From Fagopyrum homotropicum (taxonomy: Eukaryota > Streptophyta > Magnoliopsida > Caryophyllales > Polygonaceae): 64,000 nucleotides of DNA. The stretch spans positions 59,023,501 through 59,087,500 of the forward strand of contig BSWB01000004.1 in NCBI GenBank assembly GCA_033239125.1. Direction: 5' to 3'. The notes under the pieces were generated by a model. The model was given only the letters and a program-made list of their open reading frames with translations, had not been told where the DNA came from and searched no databases. The position numbers and the translations under genes were made by a program. The first letter of the stretch is position 1, and every line of letters begins with the position of its first letter. Of this stretch, positions 54,047 to 64,000 are shown one piece after another.

Positions 54047-55854
54047 GGCATCATTGGTGGGAGAGCAATTGCTTCCACCAATCTAGAAACGTAATCCACC
54101 GCCAATAGTATGTATTGGTTTCCACAAGAGGATGGGAATGGTCCCATGAAATCGACTCCCCAAACGTCGAAAATCTCCACCTCTTGGATGTTGTTGAGGG
54201 GCATCTCATTCCTCCTAGAGATATTGCCTGTTCTTTGACAAGCATCGCAGCAAGAAACAAAGGATTGCACATCTCTAAACAAAGTAGGCCAAAAGAATCC
54301 AGATTGCAATACCTTTGCGCTAGTCTTGTTCGAACTAGCGTGTCCTCCACAAGGTAGTGAATGACAATGACGGATGATACTTTGCATCTCATCTTCCGGC
54401 ACACATCGCCGAATGATGCCATCCGGACCTCTCTTGAAGAGGAGAGGCTCGTTCCAAAAGTATTCCCGGACGTCCTTAAAGAACTTCTTCCTTTGTGCGT
54501 AGGATAGTCCGGGCGGTATCTCCTGACAAACCAAATAGTTAACAAAATCAGCAAACCATGGTTCGTTACCTTTGGAGATCACATCGATGCACTCCTCAAT
54601 AACGTGTAGGTGTTCGTCCGGGAAGGAGTCGTCGATGGGTAGATGGTCGTCCTCTAGATGTGTTAGGCAATTCAAATGATCCGCAACAGAATTTTGTGAA
54701 CCTTTCTTGTCGCGGATCTCAAGATCGAATTCTTGTAGGAGAAGAATCCATCTAATTAGCCTTGGTTTCGCATCATTCTTCGCAAGGAGGTACCGGATCG
54801 CAGCATGATCCGTGTAGACAATCACCCTTGCACCTACAAGATAAGAGCGAAACTTGTCAATAGCATAGACAATGGCTAAAAACTCTTTTTCGGTAGTGGC
54901 GTAGTTGAGCTGCGCTTCATCTAGCGTCTTGCTAGCATAGTATATGGCATGGGTTCGCCCTTCCTTTCGTTGTCCAAGAACAGCTCCAATAGCTACGTCA
55001 CTAGCATCGCACATAATCTCAAAGGGAAGAGTCCAATTTGGGGGTTGGATAATAGGTGCTGAAATTAGAGCTTGCCGAATGGTGTTAAACGCATCCAAAC
55101 ATTCCTGCGAAAACTCAAAAACCGCATCCTTCATCAATAGATTAGTGAGAGGTTTTGATATCTTAGAAAAGTCCTTAATGAAACGTCTATAAAATCCAGC
55201 ATGTCCTAGGAAACTTCTTATCCCTTTCACCGAAATTGGGGGAGGAAGCTTCTCTATGGTCTCTATCTTAGCCTTGTCTACTTCTATCCCTCTACTAGAG
55301 ACTAAGTGGCCTAGTACAATTCCTTCCTTAACCATGAATTGACACTTCTCCCAATTAAGAACTAGGTTAGTGTCTTCACACCTTTGCAAAACAAGAGAAA
55401 GGTTAGAAAGGCAATCGTTAAAAGAGGTACCGTATACGGAGAAGTCGTCCATGAAGACTTCCATGATTTCCTCTATGTATTCGGAGAAGATGGCCATCAT
55501 GCACCGTTGGAAGGTGGCTGGGGCGTTGCAAAGCCCGAACGGCATTCTCCTATAAGCAAACGTACCCCATGGGCACGTGAATGTGGTCTTCTCTTGATCA
55601 TCCGGGTGTATCGGAATCTGAAAGAAACCACTATAACCGTCAAGGTAGCAAAAATGTGAATGTTGTGCTAACCTTTCAAGCATTTGATCAATGAATGGCA
55701 ATGGGAAATGATCCTTCCGCGTTGCATTGTTGAGCTTGCGGTAGTCTATGCACATCCTCCATCCAGTCACGGTTCGGCTAGGAATGAGTTCGTTGTTTTT
55801 GTTGGTGATGACCGTCATTCCTCCCTTCTTCGGAACTACTTGAACCGGACTCAC
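53932..55854 (-). pseudogene. pol: RT, RNase H and integrase N-part of C
   Basis: A 640-codon stretch on the minus strand, starting just after an in-frame TAA at 55876. RT: SPVQVVPKKGG, RMCIDYRKLNNATRKDHFPLPF, GYSGFFQIPIHPDDQ, RMPFGLCNAPATFQR, catalytic box FMDDFSVYG (both Asp present). RNase H: CDASDVAIGAVLGQ, EKEFLAIVYA, YTDHAAIRYLL (D, E, D present). Integrase finger HCHSLPCGGHASSNK ... CCDACQRT and first core Asp in WGVDFMGPFP. After about 54063 the frame is shifted and the last 40 residues are not native. It is the best preserved polymerase in the window. Confidence 0.93.
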
Positions 55855-55875
55855 CCACTTACTATCGGAGATAGG

Positions 55876-57579
55876 TTAGATGATACCTGCATCAAGAAGC
55901 TTAAGAATTTCCTTCTTAACAACCTCCTTCATGGTCGGATTCAACCGCCTTTGAGTTTGCCTTGAAGTTCTAAAATCTTCCTCCATTAGTATCTTATGCA
56001 TGCATAGGGAGGGTTTAATTCCTACTAAGTCCTCAATAGTATAGCCTATAGCTTTCCTATGTTTCCTAAGGACAATCATGAGCTGATTATGTTCATCTAT
56101 GCTTAGATCGGAACTAACAATAACCGGAAAGGTAGAATTAGATCCTAGAAAAGCGTACCTTAGATGAGTAGGAAGTGGTTTGAGTTCCATTGCTTTCGGA
56201 GCTTCCAATGATCCTTGAGAAGCGTCCGATGTCTCTTTAGAGGTTTCTAAGGGTGATGAGTGTGTGGGAGAAGAATCAGAAGAAGTTGAAGAAGTGTCTC
56301 GATCACTCCTTTCCACGCCCAGAATTACAGGTTCCTCATGGCCTCCACGGCCGTGGTTTAGGGCTTGGAAGCGAAATACGGTTGTCACATCTTCTCCACG
56401 ACCGTATAACTCCCTGGAGTGAGGCACGGTTTTGGTTGTGAAATCCACGGCCGTGGAGTACAGGGTATAACCGTGGATTCTCACGTTTTCTGCCTCATCG
56501 TGGAGTTTTTCAAACTCCACTTCACCTATCTCTTCTTGTGCTTCTAAGGCTTCAATTGCCTCATTGCACTCTTCTTCTTCCCCTACATTGGTTAGACTCA
56601 TAGTGATAACCTTTTGTAAAGGATCGTTAAAGAGAATCGCACTTACCTCCTCCCTAGACAAACCTTCTTCATCTTGGATATCGAAAATATCCTCATCAAA
56701 GATTGGCTCCTTCACTAGAGTAGAAAGAACGAACTCTACTTTCTCCTCTCCTATATCAAAAGCGAGTCTACCATTCTTGCAATCGACTATGCAGCCGGAA
56801 GTTGCAAGAAACGGTCTTCCGAGTATGATCGGAACCGGACTATCTGCAGGAATGTCAAGCACGACAAAATCAATGGGAACAAAGAATTTACCTAGCTTGA
56901 CCGGGACGTCTTCTACAATACCGACGGGGCGAGTGATGGATCGATCCGCCATGTACAACGTTATCTTCACCGGTTTAGGGTCGCCTAAACCGATCTTCCT
57001 ACACAATGCAAGTGGTATAATGCTCACACTTGCTCCTAAGTCACATAACGCATCGTATGTGACATCTCCCACTCCTATGGGAATGCAAAATGACCCCGGA
57101 TCCTTTAGCTTTGGGGGCATTTTCTCCTTCATGGTTTTGATGAGATCCGAAGAATCCGAACTCATCTTAACCTCTCCGAAGTCTTCTAGCTTCCTCTTGT
57201 TAGAGAGGAGCTCCTTCAAGAACTTGCCATAAGCCGGTATACCTACAATAGCATCAATAAATGGTATATTAATATGCAGTTTGCTCATGAGTTCTATGAA
57301 CTTACCAAATTGTTTATCTAGGCGCGCTTTCGCTCTAGATTGAGGGAATGGTAGGGGAGGTTTATAAGCTGGAGGAGGAACGTAGACATCTTCCTTCTCC
57401 TTCCTCTTCTCTTTCTCCTTGTCCTTTTCTACGGAGACTTCAACAAACTTTGGCTGCGGATCGGTGGTAGTCACTCCGCTCCTAGTTGTGATTGCCATAA
57501 CCCTCCCCTTAGGGTTGTCCTCCGTCTTTCCTGGAAGCTTCCCTTGATTCCTAGGAACTTCCTCCGCATGGTTGAACAT
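55876..57579 (-). pseudogene. pol: Protease region and protease-RT linker of C
   Basis: A 567-codon stretch on the minus strand bounded by nonsense codons: TAA at 57580-57582 before it (B has Gln) and TAA at 55876-55878 after it (B has Tyr). Protease: CDLGASVSIIPLALC (active Asp present, about 57040), MADRSITRPVG, PVPIILGRPFLATSGC (about 56820). The linker holds an acidic part, the NHGRG motif cluster (56315-56490), and the RT start MELKPLPTHLRYAFLGSNS. The catalytic site looks sound. The stops prevent a full polyprotein. Confidence 0.92.
56315..56490. repeat. Palindrome cluster inside the C protease-RT linker (coding)
   Basis: Exact CCACGGCCGTGG at 56345-56356 and 56445-56456, with TCCACGACCGTA (about 56396) and ACCGTGGATT nearby. 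Peptide reading includes NHGRGGHE. Confidence 0.9.
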
Positions 57580-59196
57580 TTAATTTTCCAAAAACTTTTG
57601 AGCTTTGTCAACCTTAGAAATTTGATCATCAACCTTAATGATGCGGTTCTCCAACCCTTGAAGCTTTCCCAAAATCGTTTCCAACATGGGATCGGGCTTC
57701 TCCTTTCCCGAAGTGTTTCCTCCATTAGATGATTGCCCCTGGCTTTTCAAAGGAGTAGAGGAAGAGGAAGGTGGAGTTAGTGAATTAGAGTTGGAAGGAT
57801 AAGAGTTACCGGAATTTTGTTCATTGGAGCGCCAATTGTTGTTGTTTGAACCCCTATTGTTGTTCCAATTGTTGTTCCGGTTGTTGTTGTTTCCATTCCA
57901 ATTGTTATTCCGGTTGTTGTTCCGGTTATTGTTATCGCCGCCATTGTTGTTGCCCGAATAACCAACATCCTTCCCTTGTTGCTTTGGGAAGTTGGTCTTG
58001 ATAGCCTCCTTCAACTCTTTGATTTCATTGTTGAGGGAGAAAATCTGATTTTGAGCTTCATGTGTGAGCTTTGCTCCTTGCTCCACACGATTTCCCTCCA
58101 CTTTCCGATGGGAATACTTCTCTATGACCCTTGCTTGCTTCTCAATGAAGTCCCAAGCGTCATCTTCCCTCATGTCCATGAATGTTCCACATGAGAGGGA
58201 TTGGAGGTTGAATTGCGTTCCCGCGTCTAACCCCTTGTAGTAAATCTCCAACAATGCAAGCTTGGATATGCCATGATGAGGGCAATCCAATAACAAGTCC
58301 TGAAACCTTTCCCATGATTGAAACAAACTTTCGTTAGATCTCATGGAAAATGCATTGATCTTACCTCTAAGTTCTGCCGTTTTGGATGGCGGAAAGAATT
58401 TGGTGAGGAACTCCGCGGAAAGGTCTTCCCACGTGTCTAGTTTCCCCCTAGGAAGAGCTTGGTACCAAGACAATGCTTTCCCCTTCAAGGAGAAGAAGAA
58501 AGGTTTGAGCTTATAATTGTTGGTAGTAGCGCTCTTTGGTCTAATTGTCTCCATCATACACTCAAAGTTCTGCAAGTGTTGGTGTGGAGATTCAGCGCTT
58601 GTGCCGCCAAATTGGTTTTGGCGAACAAGAGTAATGACTTGAGGGTTGAAGCTAAACCCTTGCACATCATCAGCATCAAAGTTCACGCCCAAACGGCGTG
58701 GTTGTTGTGTTGGATCCATCCGCTGGCCAAGAGTTCTTGGCTCTTCATCTACACGTTCGATCCTCGCATTACTTGGTGGAACACGACGATTAGCAGCTCC
58801 CCGTGGATGGAAAGGATTCACGTTGATCGTGGGATCAATCTCCTCTAGCGGTGGCATGGAAGAATCACTATCATCAGCGGATGAGTGACCTTTTCTTCTA
58901 GACCTTGATGCTTTCTGTGAGGATTTCTTGCTTCCCTTATTCTTAAGGTCGCTTAGCTCTATCCTCAATTGGAAGATCATGTCTTGTAGATTGTTAACTT
59001 GAGATTGATGACGATCCATTTCATCCTGGCGGAGGGTCTCATTCCATTGGAGTTGAGCTTCCTTCTCCGACAACTCCGCTTGAAGATCACGTTCGTGTCC
59101 TTCAGCCATCTTCTTTTCCTTGCGCTTTTGCCTTAAAGTTTTCTCTAGCTCTTGGTCAAGAGGTAAGAGATCTTCGGTGTTCCTAGACCTGCGCAT
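57580..59196 (-). pseudogene. gag: Gag of C (nearly complete)
   Basis: A 538-codon stretch on the minus strand. The first methionine follows the tRNA-Asp site by about 80 bases. N-part: MRRSRNTEDLLPLDQELEKTLRQKRK with a coiled-coil-like charged region. Then a basic Ser/Lys patch (KNKGSKKSSQKASRSRRKG), EEPRTLGQRMDPTQQPRRLGV, gag domain (LKGKALSWYQALPRGKLDTWEDL, EFLTKFFPPSKTAELRGKINAF, LLDCPHHGISKLALLEIYYKG), MDMREDDAWDFIEKQARVIEK, and an Asn-rich segment (57960-57800) in place of a zinc knuckle. The reading stops at 57580-57582, shortly before protease, by a C-to-T change relative to B. Gag would form the particle that carries element RNA. Confidence 0.93.
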
Positions 59197-59273
59197 GCAA
59201 TCAAAGTAATATCAAATAACGAGAGCAAGCTCCCAAGCTTGACAACCGGCTACCGAATTCGGCCGAAACCAAA

Positions 59274-59291
59274 TCCCCGGCAACGGCGCCA
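59274..59291 (-). promoter_or_regulatory. Primer-binding site of C (tRNA-Asp)
   Basis: TGGCGCCGTTGCCGGGGA on the minus strand, six bases inside the LTR. It is the exact complement of the plant tRNA-Asp 3' end and the classic primer site of Athila elements. Confidence 0.95.
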
Positions 59292-60468
59292 AAAACTTGT
59301 TCGCCCCTAAAGGTGTGTGCAAATAAGCTTTAAATTTATAAAACTAGAATCAAGCAAGCGAACCCGCAGTGTACGGATCGACGTAGTTAAGCAAGAATTC
59401 CAGAGTATCGAACACAGGGATTTGGGTGGGAACAAATTCAATTGCAGATTATCAAGCGAGTAAATATGAGAGTTCTTGCAAATATTGAGAAAACAACAAT
59501 CCTAAAGATCCAAGTATCCAGCTGTGGCAATCGATTCAAGATATACTAATGATATAAAGACAGAGTTGAGATATGCAAAGGTATACTAATGTAAGGTAAT
59601 CGTACGGTGAAGTTCCAAAAACCTTATATGACTCACCTACAAGACACTCTCTATACAGGTTGTTGAGGCTTCAATATAGAAAGGTTCTAAAGGCAAGAAT
59701 TAATGTCAAATACCCAAACTTGTAATCCAAGGATCAAGACTAACTTAACCGATTACGGTTATGACACTCACAATCGAGGTAGAGGTTGTTGAGGCTTCAC
59801 TACCACCTAGGAAAGGCGAGCCTAAACTAAGTTAAAGCAAATCTTTAACTTTGGATTAAAGTAAAAGCAGGTTCGTAAACTTAAGGGAAATTACGGTTAG
59901 ATCTTGAGACTCCACGGCCGTGGAACTCAAGAACAAACTGTGATTTAGGGTTCGTCGACGATTCTCTCTAACTCTCAGGGTCTAATCTGTTTACGATCGA
60001 TCTATCATCATCTAAGCCACAACTATCAACCCTTCACCTTAGAATTGTTAAGGGTTTTTAGCCAATAACAGTCATGTTGATATCAAATTCAAGAATTAAA
60101 AGATAGAAAGATGAAAACTTCCGAAAACTTTCAATAATCTTCAAACCAATCTCAAAGTCACAATCGAGAATGAATGTTATCAATAGATTCAAAATGAGGC
60201 AAACAAACACAATCTTAGGAAAGAAGGAAGAACGGGATGTCAATCCGTTTCTAAATCAAATCTAAACAAGAAGAGAAATCTTCTTGCAACAATCTTCCAA
60301 AAACTCCGATCTTCCGTCGATCCGGAAATCTCAACAGCAATCTCCACCAAAAGTGCGAGATTAGGGCAAATCCCAAACACGAACTTCGATCTCCAACGAG
60401 ATGTAAATGCTTCTAAGCGAGGGTTAAGCGGGCGTAAGCGTGGATGACGGAATTTCTCTTCGTCCGTC

Positions 60469-60476
60469 TTTTTATA
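60469..60476 (-). promoter_or_regulatory. TATA box of the C 5' LTR
   Basis: TATAAAAA on the minus strand, about 545 bases from the LTR start. The palindrome cluster begins about 75 bases upstream. Confidence 0.7.
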
Positions 60477-60551
60477 GGCAAGATAAAATATCGGCCCGGC
60501 CCAATCTTCAAAAGATCGTGGCTTCAAAATGTGGCGAAAAAGATCGCCAAG

Positions 60552-60733
60552 ATCACGGTCGTGGAAGGTTCCACGACCGTAATTTAGAGCGTGGAAAGTG
60601 TCACGGTTTGAACCATGGATTCCACGACCGTAATAGTTACTGGAATGCATCACGCCTCTCTTTGCAAGGTTCCACGGCCGTGGAACTAAACGTGGTTTGT
60701 AGTACGGCCGTATTTTAGAGCGTGGTTTAGGGC
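60552..60733. repeat. Palindrome cluster in U3 of the C 5' LTR
   Basis: Same units as 49057-49238, with the exact CCACGGCCGTGG at 60672-60683. Confidence 0.88.
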
Positions 60734-61020
60734 AAGAACGTAATTCTTCCCTAGCCTCGTGCATTCCTCAAGTTGAACTCCATTTTGCTCTTAAGAATGC
60801 CCTCAATCCATGGACATACTCAATCAACTCTTCTTTGCTCGATTCCGTTCGGAAATGACTCTCAATCACCTATAATCAACATAAAGCTAGTGTAGACATC
60901 CATATCGACAATATAGGCAAACTAGCTCACAAATGCAATAATGCTAAATCAAAGACTATCAATATGAATCAAATACACTTAGAAAACGTGCCTAAAATAT
61001 CACAATATTTCATGCTAACA

Positions 61021-62840
61021 CGCCTATCCTGCAAACATCTACAACACGGTATGAAACCGTTAGCTAACCATACATATATAAGGTAATGCATAAGCACAAG
61101 CACAATCATGAAAGATAAACACATGAGCATGCTATCACACATTTACCCATTTATTATCTTTATATAATAACCATTCACTCAAAAACCGTATATATATAGA
61201 GAGATGAAAATATGTGACACGAGGACCGATACATCCTCGCCTCTGAGTGCAATGTCCAACTGTACGAGTATCGGTCACACAGTCCGTGTACCCTATGGGA
61301 GTGGATTGCGCCCTTCCTGTAAACCAGTCTGGCCCGACATCAGAGAACCTCCCAGACTCCACGGCGGGATGAAAGGGAAAGGTTATCACAGCCACGTAGT
61401 GGGGCAGTCAATAGAACATAGGTCGATAAAAACGACTACTCATGCTATCATAGCAAACATATAAAGCACACACCACTCATGCAAACACCCAATATAGGGA
61501 TGGTAGCTAAGTAAGTCCTACGGACTTACCTCAACCTCGTACTCAGCTCAACCACAACAACCTCCAATCCTGAGAGAAGGTACTACCTAATAACAAGGCA
61601 TAAAGATATATCAAACTCTATTCATCAAAGGGGTCACACCTAGACCCAAAGGGATCCATGAGGATCATACTCAATCTATAAGCCTCACAACCAACTAAAC
61701 CTCAATATCTCAGCATAACTCACAATTCCTCAAATCTCAAGGTAGTATCTAATCCACATTCCTCAATCTCAATTCTAATCCTAATTTAATTAATTAACCT
61801 TTAATTAATTAATTAGATTTCGCCAGAATAACGTTTTGCCCGCAGACAATTTCTAAACCCCTTGTCATCAGATTTCATCAAACAAACAACCCATAATCAC
61901 CAGAATAATATAACGACCATAATGGAATTTCTAATTGTCCTATTTGACAAGCCTAAAGTCAATTTAGGCCAAATCGCAGTACGGAAAATGAATAAATTCA
62001 TAACTTATTCGTTACTAACCCGATTGACGATCTGAAAGAAGATTCGGAATCACAACGACGCAGGCTACGCATGGACAACATCAAATTCATCGGAATCTGA
62101 GCGACGGAACCGTCCTGGTGACATATATGCTCGACCAGCCCTCCATATACTCGGAAATGCAGAAACTCGGTACCGATATGAAGAGAATGAAGAGAGGAAT
62201 CCAGAAACTCAAAAGGAATTGAAATCGGATTAGAAACGGAGAGTAGAGCTGAGTTTGAAGGTTGAGAGAAATCAGAGCTTTTACGAGGAAACGTGAAAGG
62301 AAATGAATTAATAAAGGATTTTCTGCTATTTATAGTGAAGACGATAATTATACTTTAGTAAAGTCGATAATTATCCTTTAACCGATCCAAAGGCGGGTCG
62401 AACCTCTTTCTCCAAACTTCTCGAGATTGGAACATTAAATCTGGAATATTGTAGGGATAATTATTCCACAACTGCCTCGAAAAACGTGTATTCCTAAGCC
62501 GTCTTTCTTAGCCGTTAAGAAACGAAATAGCGACTCTTGTGGCCTTTTTGCCTCTCCATGTTATTTCATATCTAGGACATATCCGATGTCCTGATCATTT
62601 CTATCAACTGCATTATTATTAATTGGAGCTCCCAAATGCTCCAAATAACACCGGAGGGTAAAAATAATTACCCGGGGGAAAAAGTAAAAATTTCCCCAAA
62701 CGTCCAAAATTACGCCAGGAACATAACGGTGGGACTCTTACTCATCACTTGCGAAATCTTCCCGAGTTATATGTCAATTACTATCAACGATTAAGTTAAT
62801 CAACATTAATCAGAATTCGGAAATCATAGCTATTACATCA
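61021..62840 (-). repeat. Tekay LTR, right part (T2/T3)
   Basis: Continues the LTR from 47802 and ends ATTACATCA at 62840. The TATA box CTATAAATAG (minus) is near 62325-62334. Open frames here are not genes. Confidence 0.87.
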
Positions 62841-62843
62841 CAC

Positions 62844-62858
62844 ACCCCTTAAAAAAAA
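62844..62858 (-). promoter_or_regulatory. Polypurine tract of T3
   Basis: TTTTTTTTAAGGGGT on the minus strand after GGGACGAAAC, as in T1. Confidence 0.75.
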
Positions 62859-62934
62859 GTTTCGTCCCGAAACTTGCAAAATCCCAAAGTCAACTCGGAC
62901 CCATAAGCCGAGGTATAACTCTCACTTTCTCTAT

Positions 62935-63331
62935 CGGAGGTATCACATCTCCGTTCAAAAGATCACAACCTATAACAATCTATAACCTCAAGTATAAACA
63001 TGGAGGAATCATCATCTCCAGGAAATAGGACCATAACGCTACCCAAAGGCGTAGAGGAATCACGTCTCTCGCCATACCACATCACAAGGATAGAGGAAGC
63101 ACATCTCTTGCCCAAACATATCACATGCATAGAGGAAATACGTCTCTAGCAAACCATAAGCATATAAATCGCATGGAGGAATCACATCTCCACTAAAACT
63201 ATGTCCATCAAGGTAGCATGGAGGAAAGAACCATCTCTAGCTGAATGCTAATCACACTCAAATAGCATGGAGGGAAGAACCATCTCCAGCTATAAATATA
63301 AATCATAACGTGGAGGAAGTAATCATCTCCA
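62935..63331 (-). repeat. Array of 9 short hairpin units in the T3 3' UTR
   Basis: Same unit as 17442-18046. Stems: CGGAG/CTCCG (62935-62953), TGGAG/CTCCA in five or so units, and a run of AGAG/CTCT units (63053-63069, 63092-63108, TAGAG/CTCTA at 63130-63148). Confidence 0.82.
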
Positions 63332-63439
63332 GTTATAGCATACATCACGCTAGCACATCAAGATCTACTAAGATCATAAATCAAATCACAACTAGCATGA
63401 AATAACACATCAAGGCATATAAGCACATAAGCACAACAT

Positions 63440-64000
63440 TCATCAACATAGCACCAAGATCTACTCGTGCTCCCACAAATGGGTCTGTCCCAACGTATAC
63501 TCTAGATAGTTCCTCAAGACACTATCTTCAGTCTCTCACATAGCCTCTTCAGGTCTTCATCTTTACCTTCATATCCTCAATATGGGAATGTCTTTCGAAT
63601 GCAAGCATTTCATATCTCATTCCAATAATGTAATCGAATGCTCAACAAAAGTGTGGTTGGACTCAACCATCAAATCATCGTAACTCACAAGGTGTCTCGA
63701 GTCTGGTATATACTTCCTCAGTTGAGACATATGAAACATTGGGTGGATATCCTCTAATCTCAGAGGCAAAGCTAAACATCATGCTACCTTCTCCGTACTG
63801 GTCGATCTCAAATAAACCATCATATTGGAAACTCAGTTTCCTTTCCATATTAACACGTCTAACGTCTCGCAGCTGAGATACTTACAGCCGCACATGAACT
63901 CTCGCTTGAACTTTAGAGGTTAACGCCTCTTGTCTACATATAATATCTGGCGACTCTGTACAGCCAGCATTCTTCCTTCAATCAACGTTACTTGAACTAT
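63440..64000 (-). pseudogene. pol: Integrase C-terminus and chromodomain-like tail of T3
   Basis: Read from 64000 on the minus strand: LAVQSRQ..YVDKRR, REFMCGCKYLS, VSNMMVYLRST, LPLRLEDIHPMFHMSQLRKYIPDSRHLVSYDDLMV, then LAFERHSH and EEAMWETEDSVLRNYLEYTLG near the end. The order matches the integrase barrel and chromodomain tail of Tekay/Del chromoviruses (compare T1, 18160-18600). Several stops and frame changes are present. The rest of the element lies beyond the window. Confidence 0.75.

Larger units (their letters stand above)
47803..61020 (-). mobile_element. Athila retrotransposon C, full length and recent
   Basis: 13,218 bp with perfect TSD. The LTRs (47803-49525 and 59298-61020) are each 1723 bp and I count about six differences between them. 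The order of parts is as in B, with an exact tRNA-Asp primer site. The pol catalytic residues are intact, but gag-pol has nonsense codons at 57580-57582 and 55876-55878 and a one-base deletion near 54063, and ORF3 has at least two more stops. It inserted into a Tekay LTR. Confidence 0.96.
59298..61020 (-). repeat. 5' LTR of Athila C
   Basis: 1723 bp, about six differences from 47803-49525. TATAAAAA (minus) at 60469-60476. U3 palindrome cluster 60552-60733 and a lone palindrome 59912-59923. Confidence 0.95.

Overview
This window looks like plant nuclear heterochromatin, probably from a eudicot. It is a nest of LTR retrotransposons, and I see no convincing host gene, tRNA, rRNA or CRISPR array. 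The evidence is a set of Ty3/gypsy gag-pol remnants, LTRs with TG...CA ends, 5-bp target-site duplications (TSDs), and primer-binding sites for plant tRNA-Asp and tRNA-iMet. The species cannot be fixed from sequence alone.

Layout. (1) 1-11132: Athila-type element A on the + strand. Its 5' end is outside the window, and its PPT/LTR junction is split by a complete solo LTR (X1, 6467-9293, TSD TATTT). (2) 11133-15298: debris, made of an LTR piece related to element R, an AT-rich stretch with a degenerate 14-bp minisatellite, and a second X-family LTR fragment (X2). (3) 15299-44109: a Tekay/Del-like chromovirus (T1, minus strand). Its 5' LTR was split by a CRM-like chromovirus R (23979-44003, TSD TATCC/TATAC). 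R's gag was in turn split by Athila element B (29727-42758, TSD GTGGG). (4) 44110-47480: X3 LTR remnant, a tiny Ty1/copia RT scrap inside a 43-bp direct repeat, and a Tekay gag fragment. (5) 47481-62840: a Tekay LTR split by the young Athila element C (47803-61020, TSD CGCCT, two 1723-bp LTRs with about six differences). (6) 62841-64000: the 3' internal end of another Tekay element.

None of the elements has an intact polyprotein. Each encodes pieces of the usual machinery: Gag to build particles, protease to cut the polyprotein, RT/RNase H to copy the RNA, and integrase to insert the DNA. C is the best preserved but still has several stops and a frameshift.

The most interesting signal is not a gene. 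Three families each carry their own short inverted-repeat motif in many copies. Athila carries the palindrome TTCCACGGCCGTGGAA: the exact 12-bp core occurs at least 14 times, in U3 just upstream of TATA, in U5, between protease and RT, and around ORF3. R carries GGAAAATCGGTCGATTTTCC in the LTR and in polyprotein linkers, where it reads K-I-D-R-F. Tekay carries an array of 9-12 small hairpins in its 3' UTR with compensatory changes in the stems. Athila also has conserved 3' hairpins with compensatory changes. Together these suggest element-specific cis-acting systems that I do not recognise as described.
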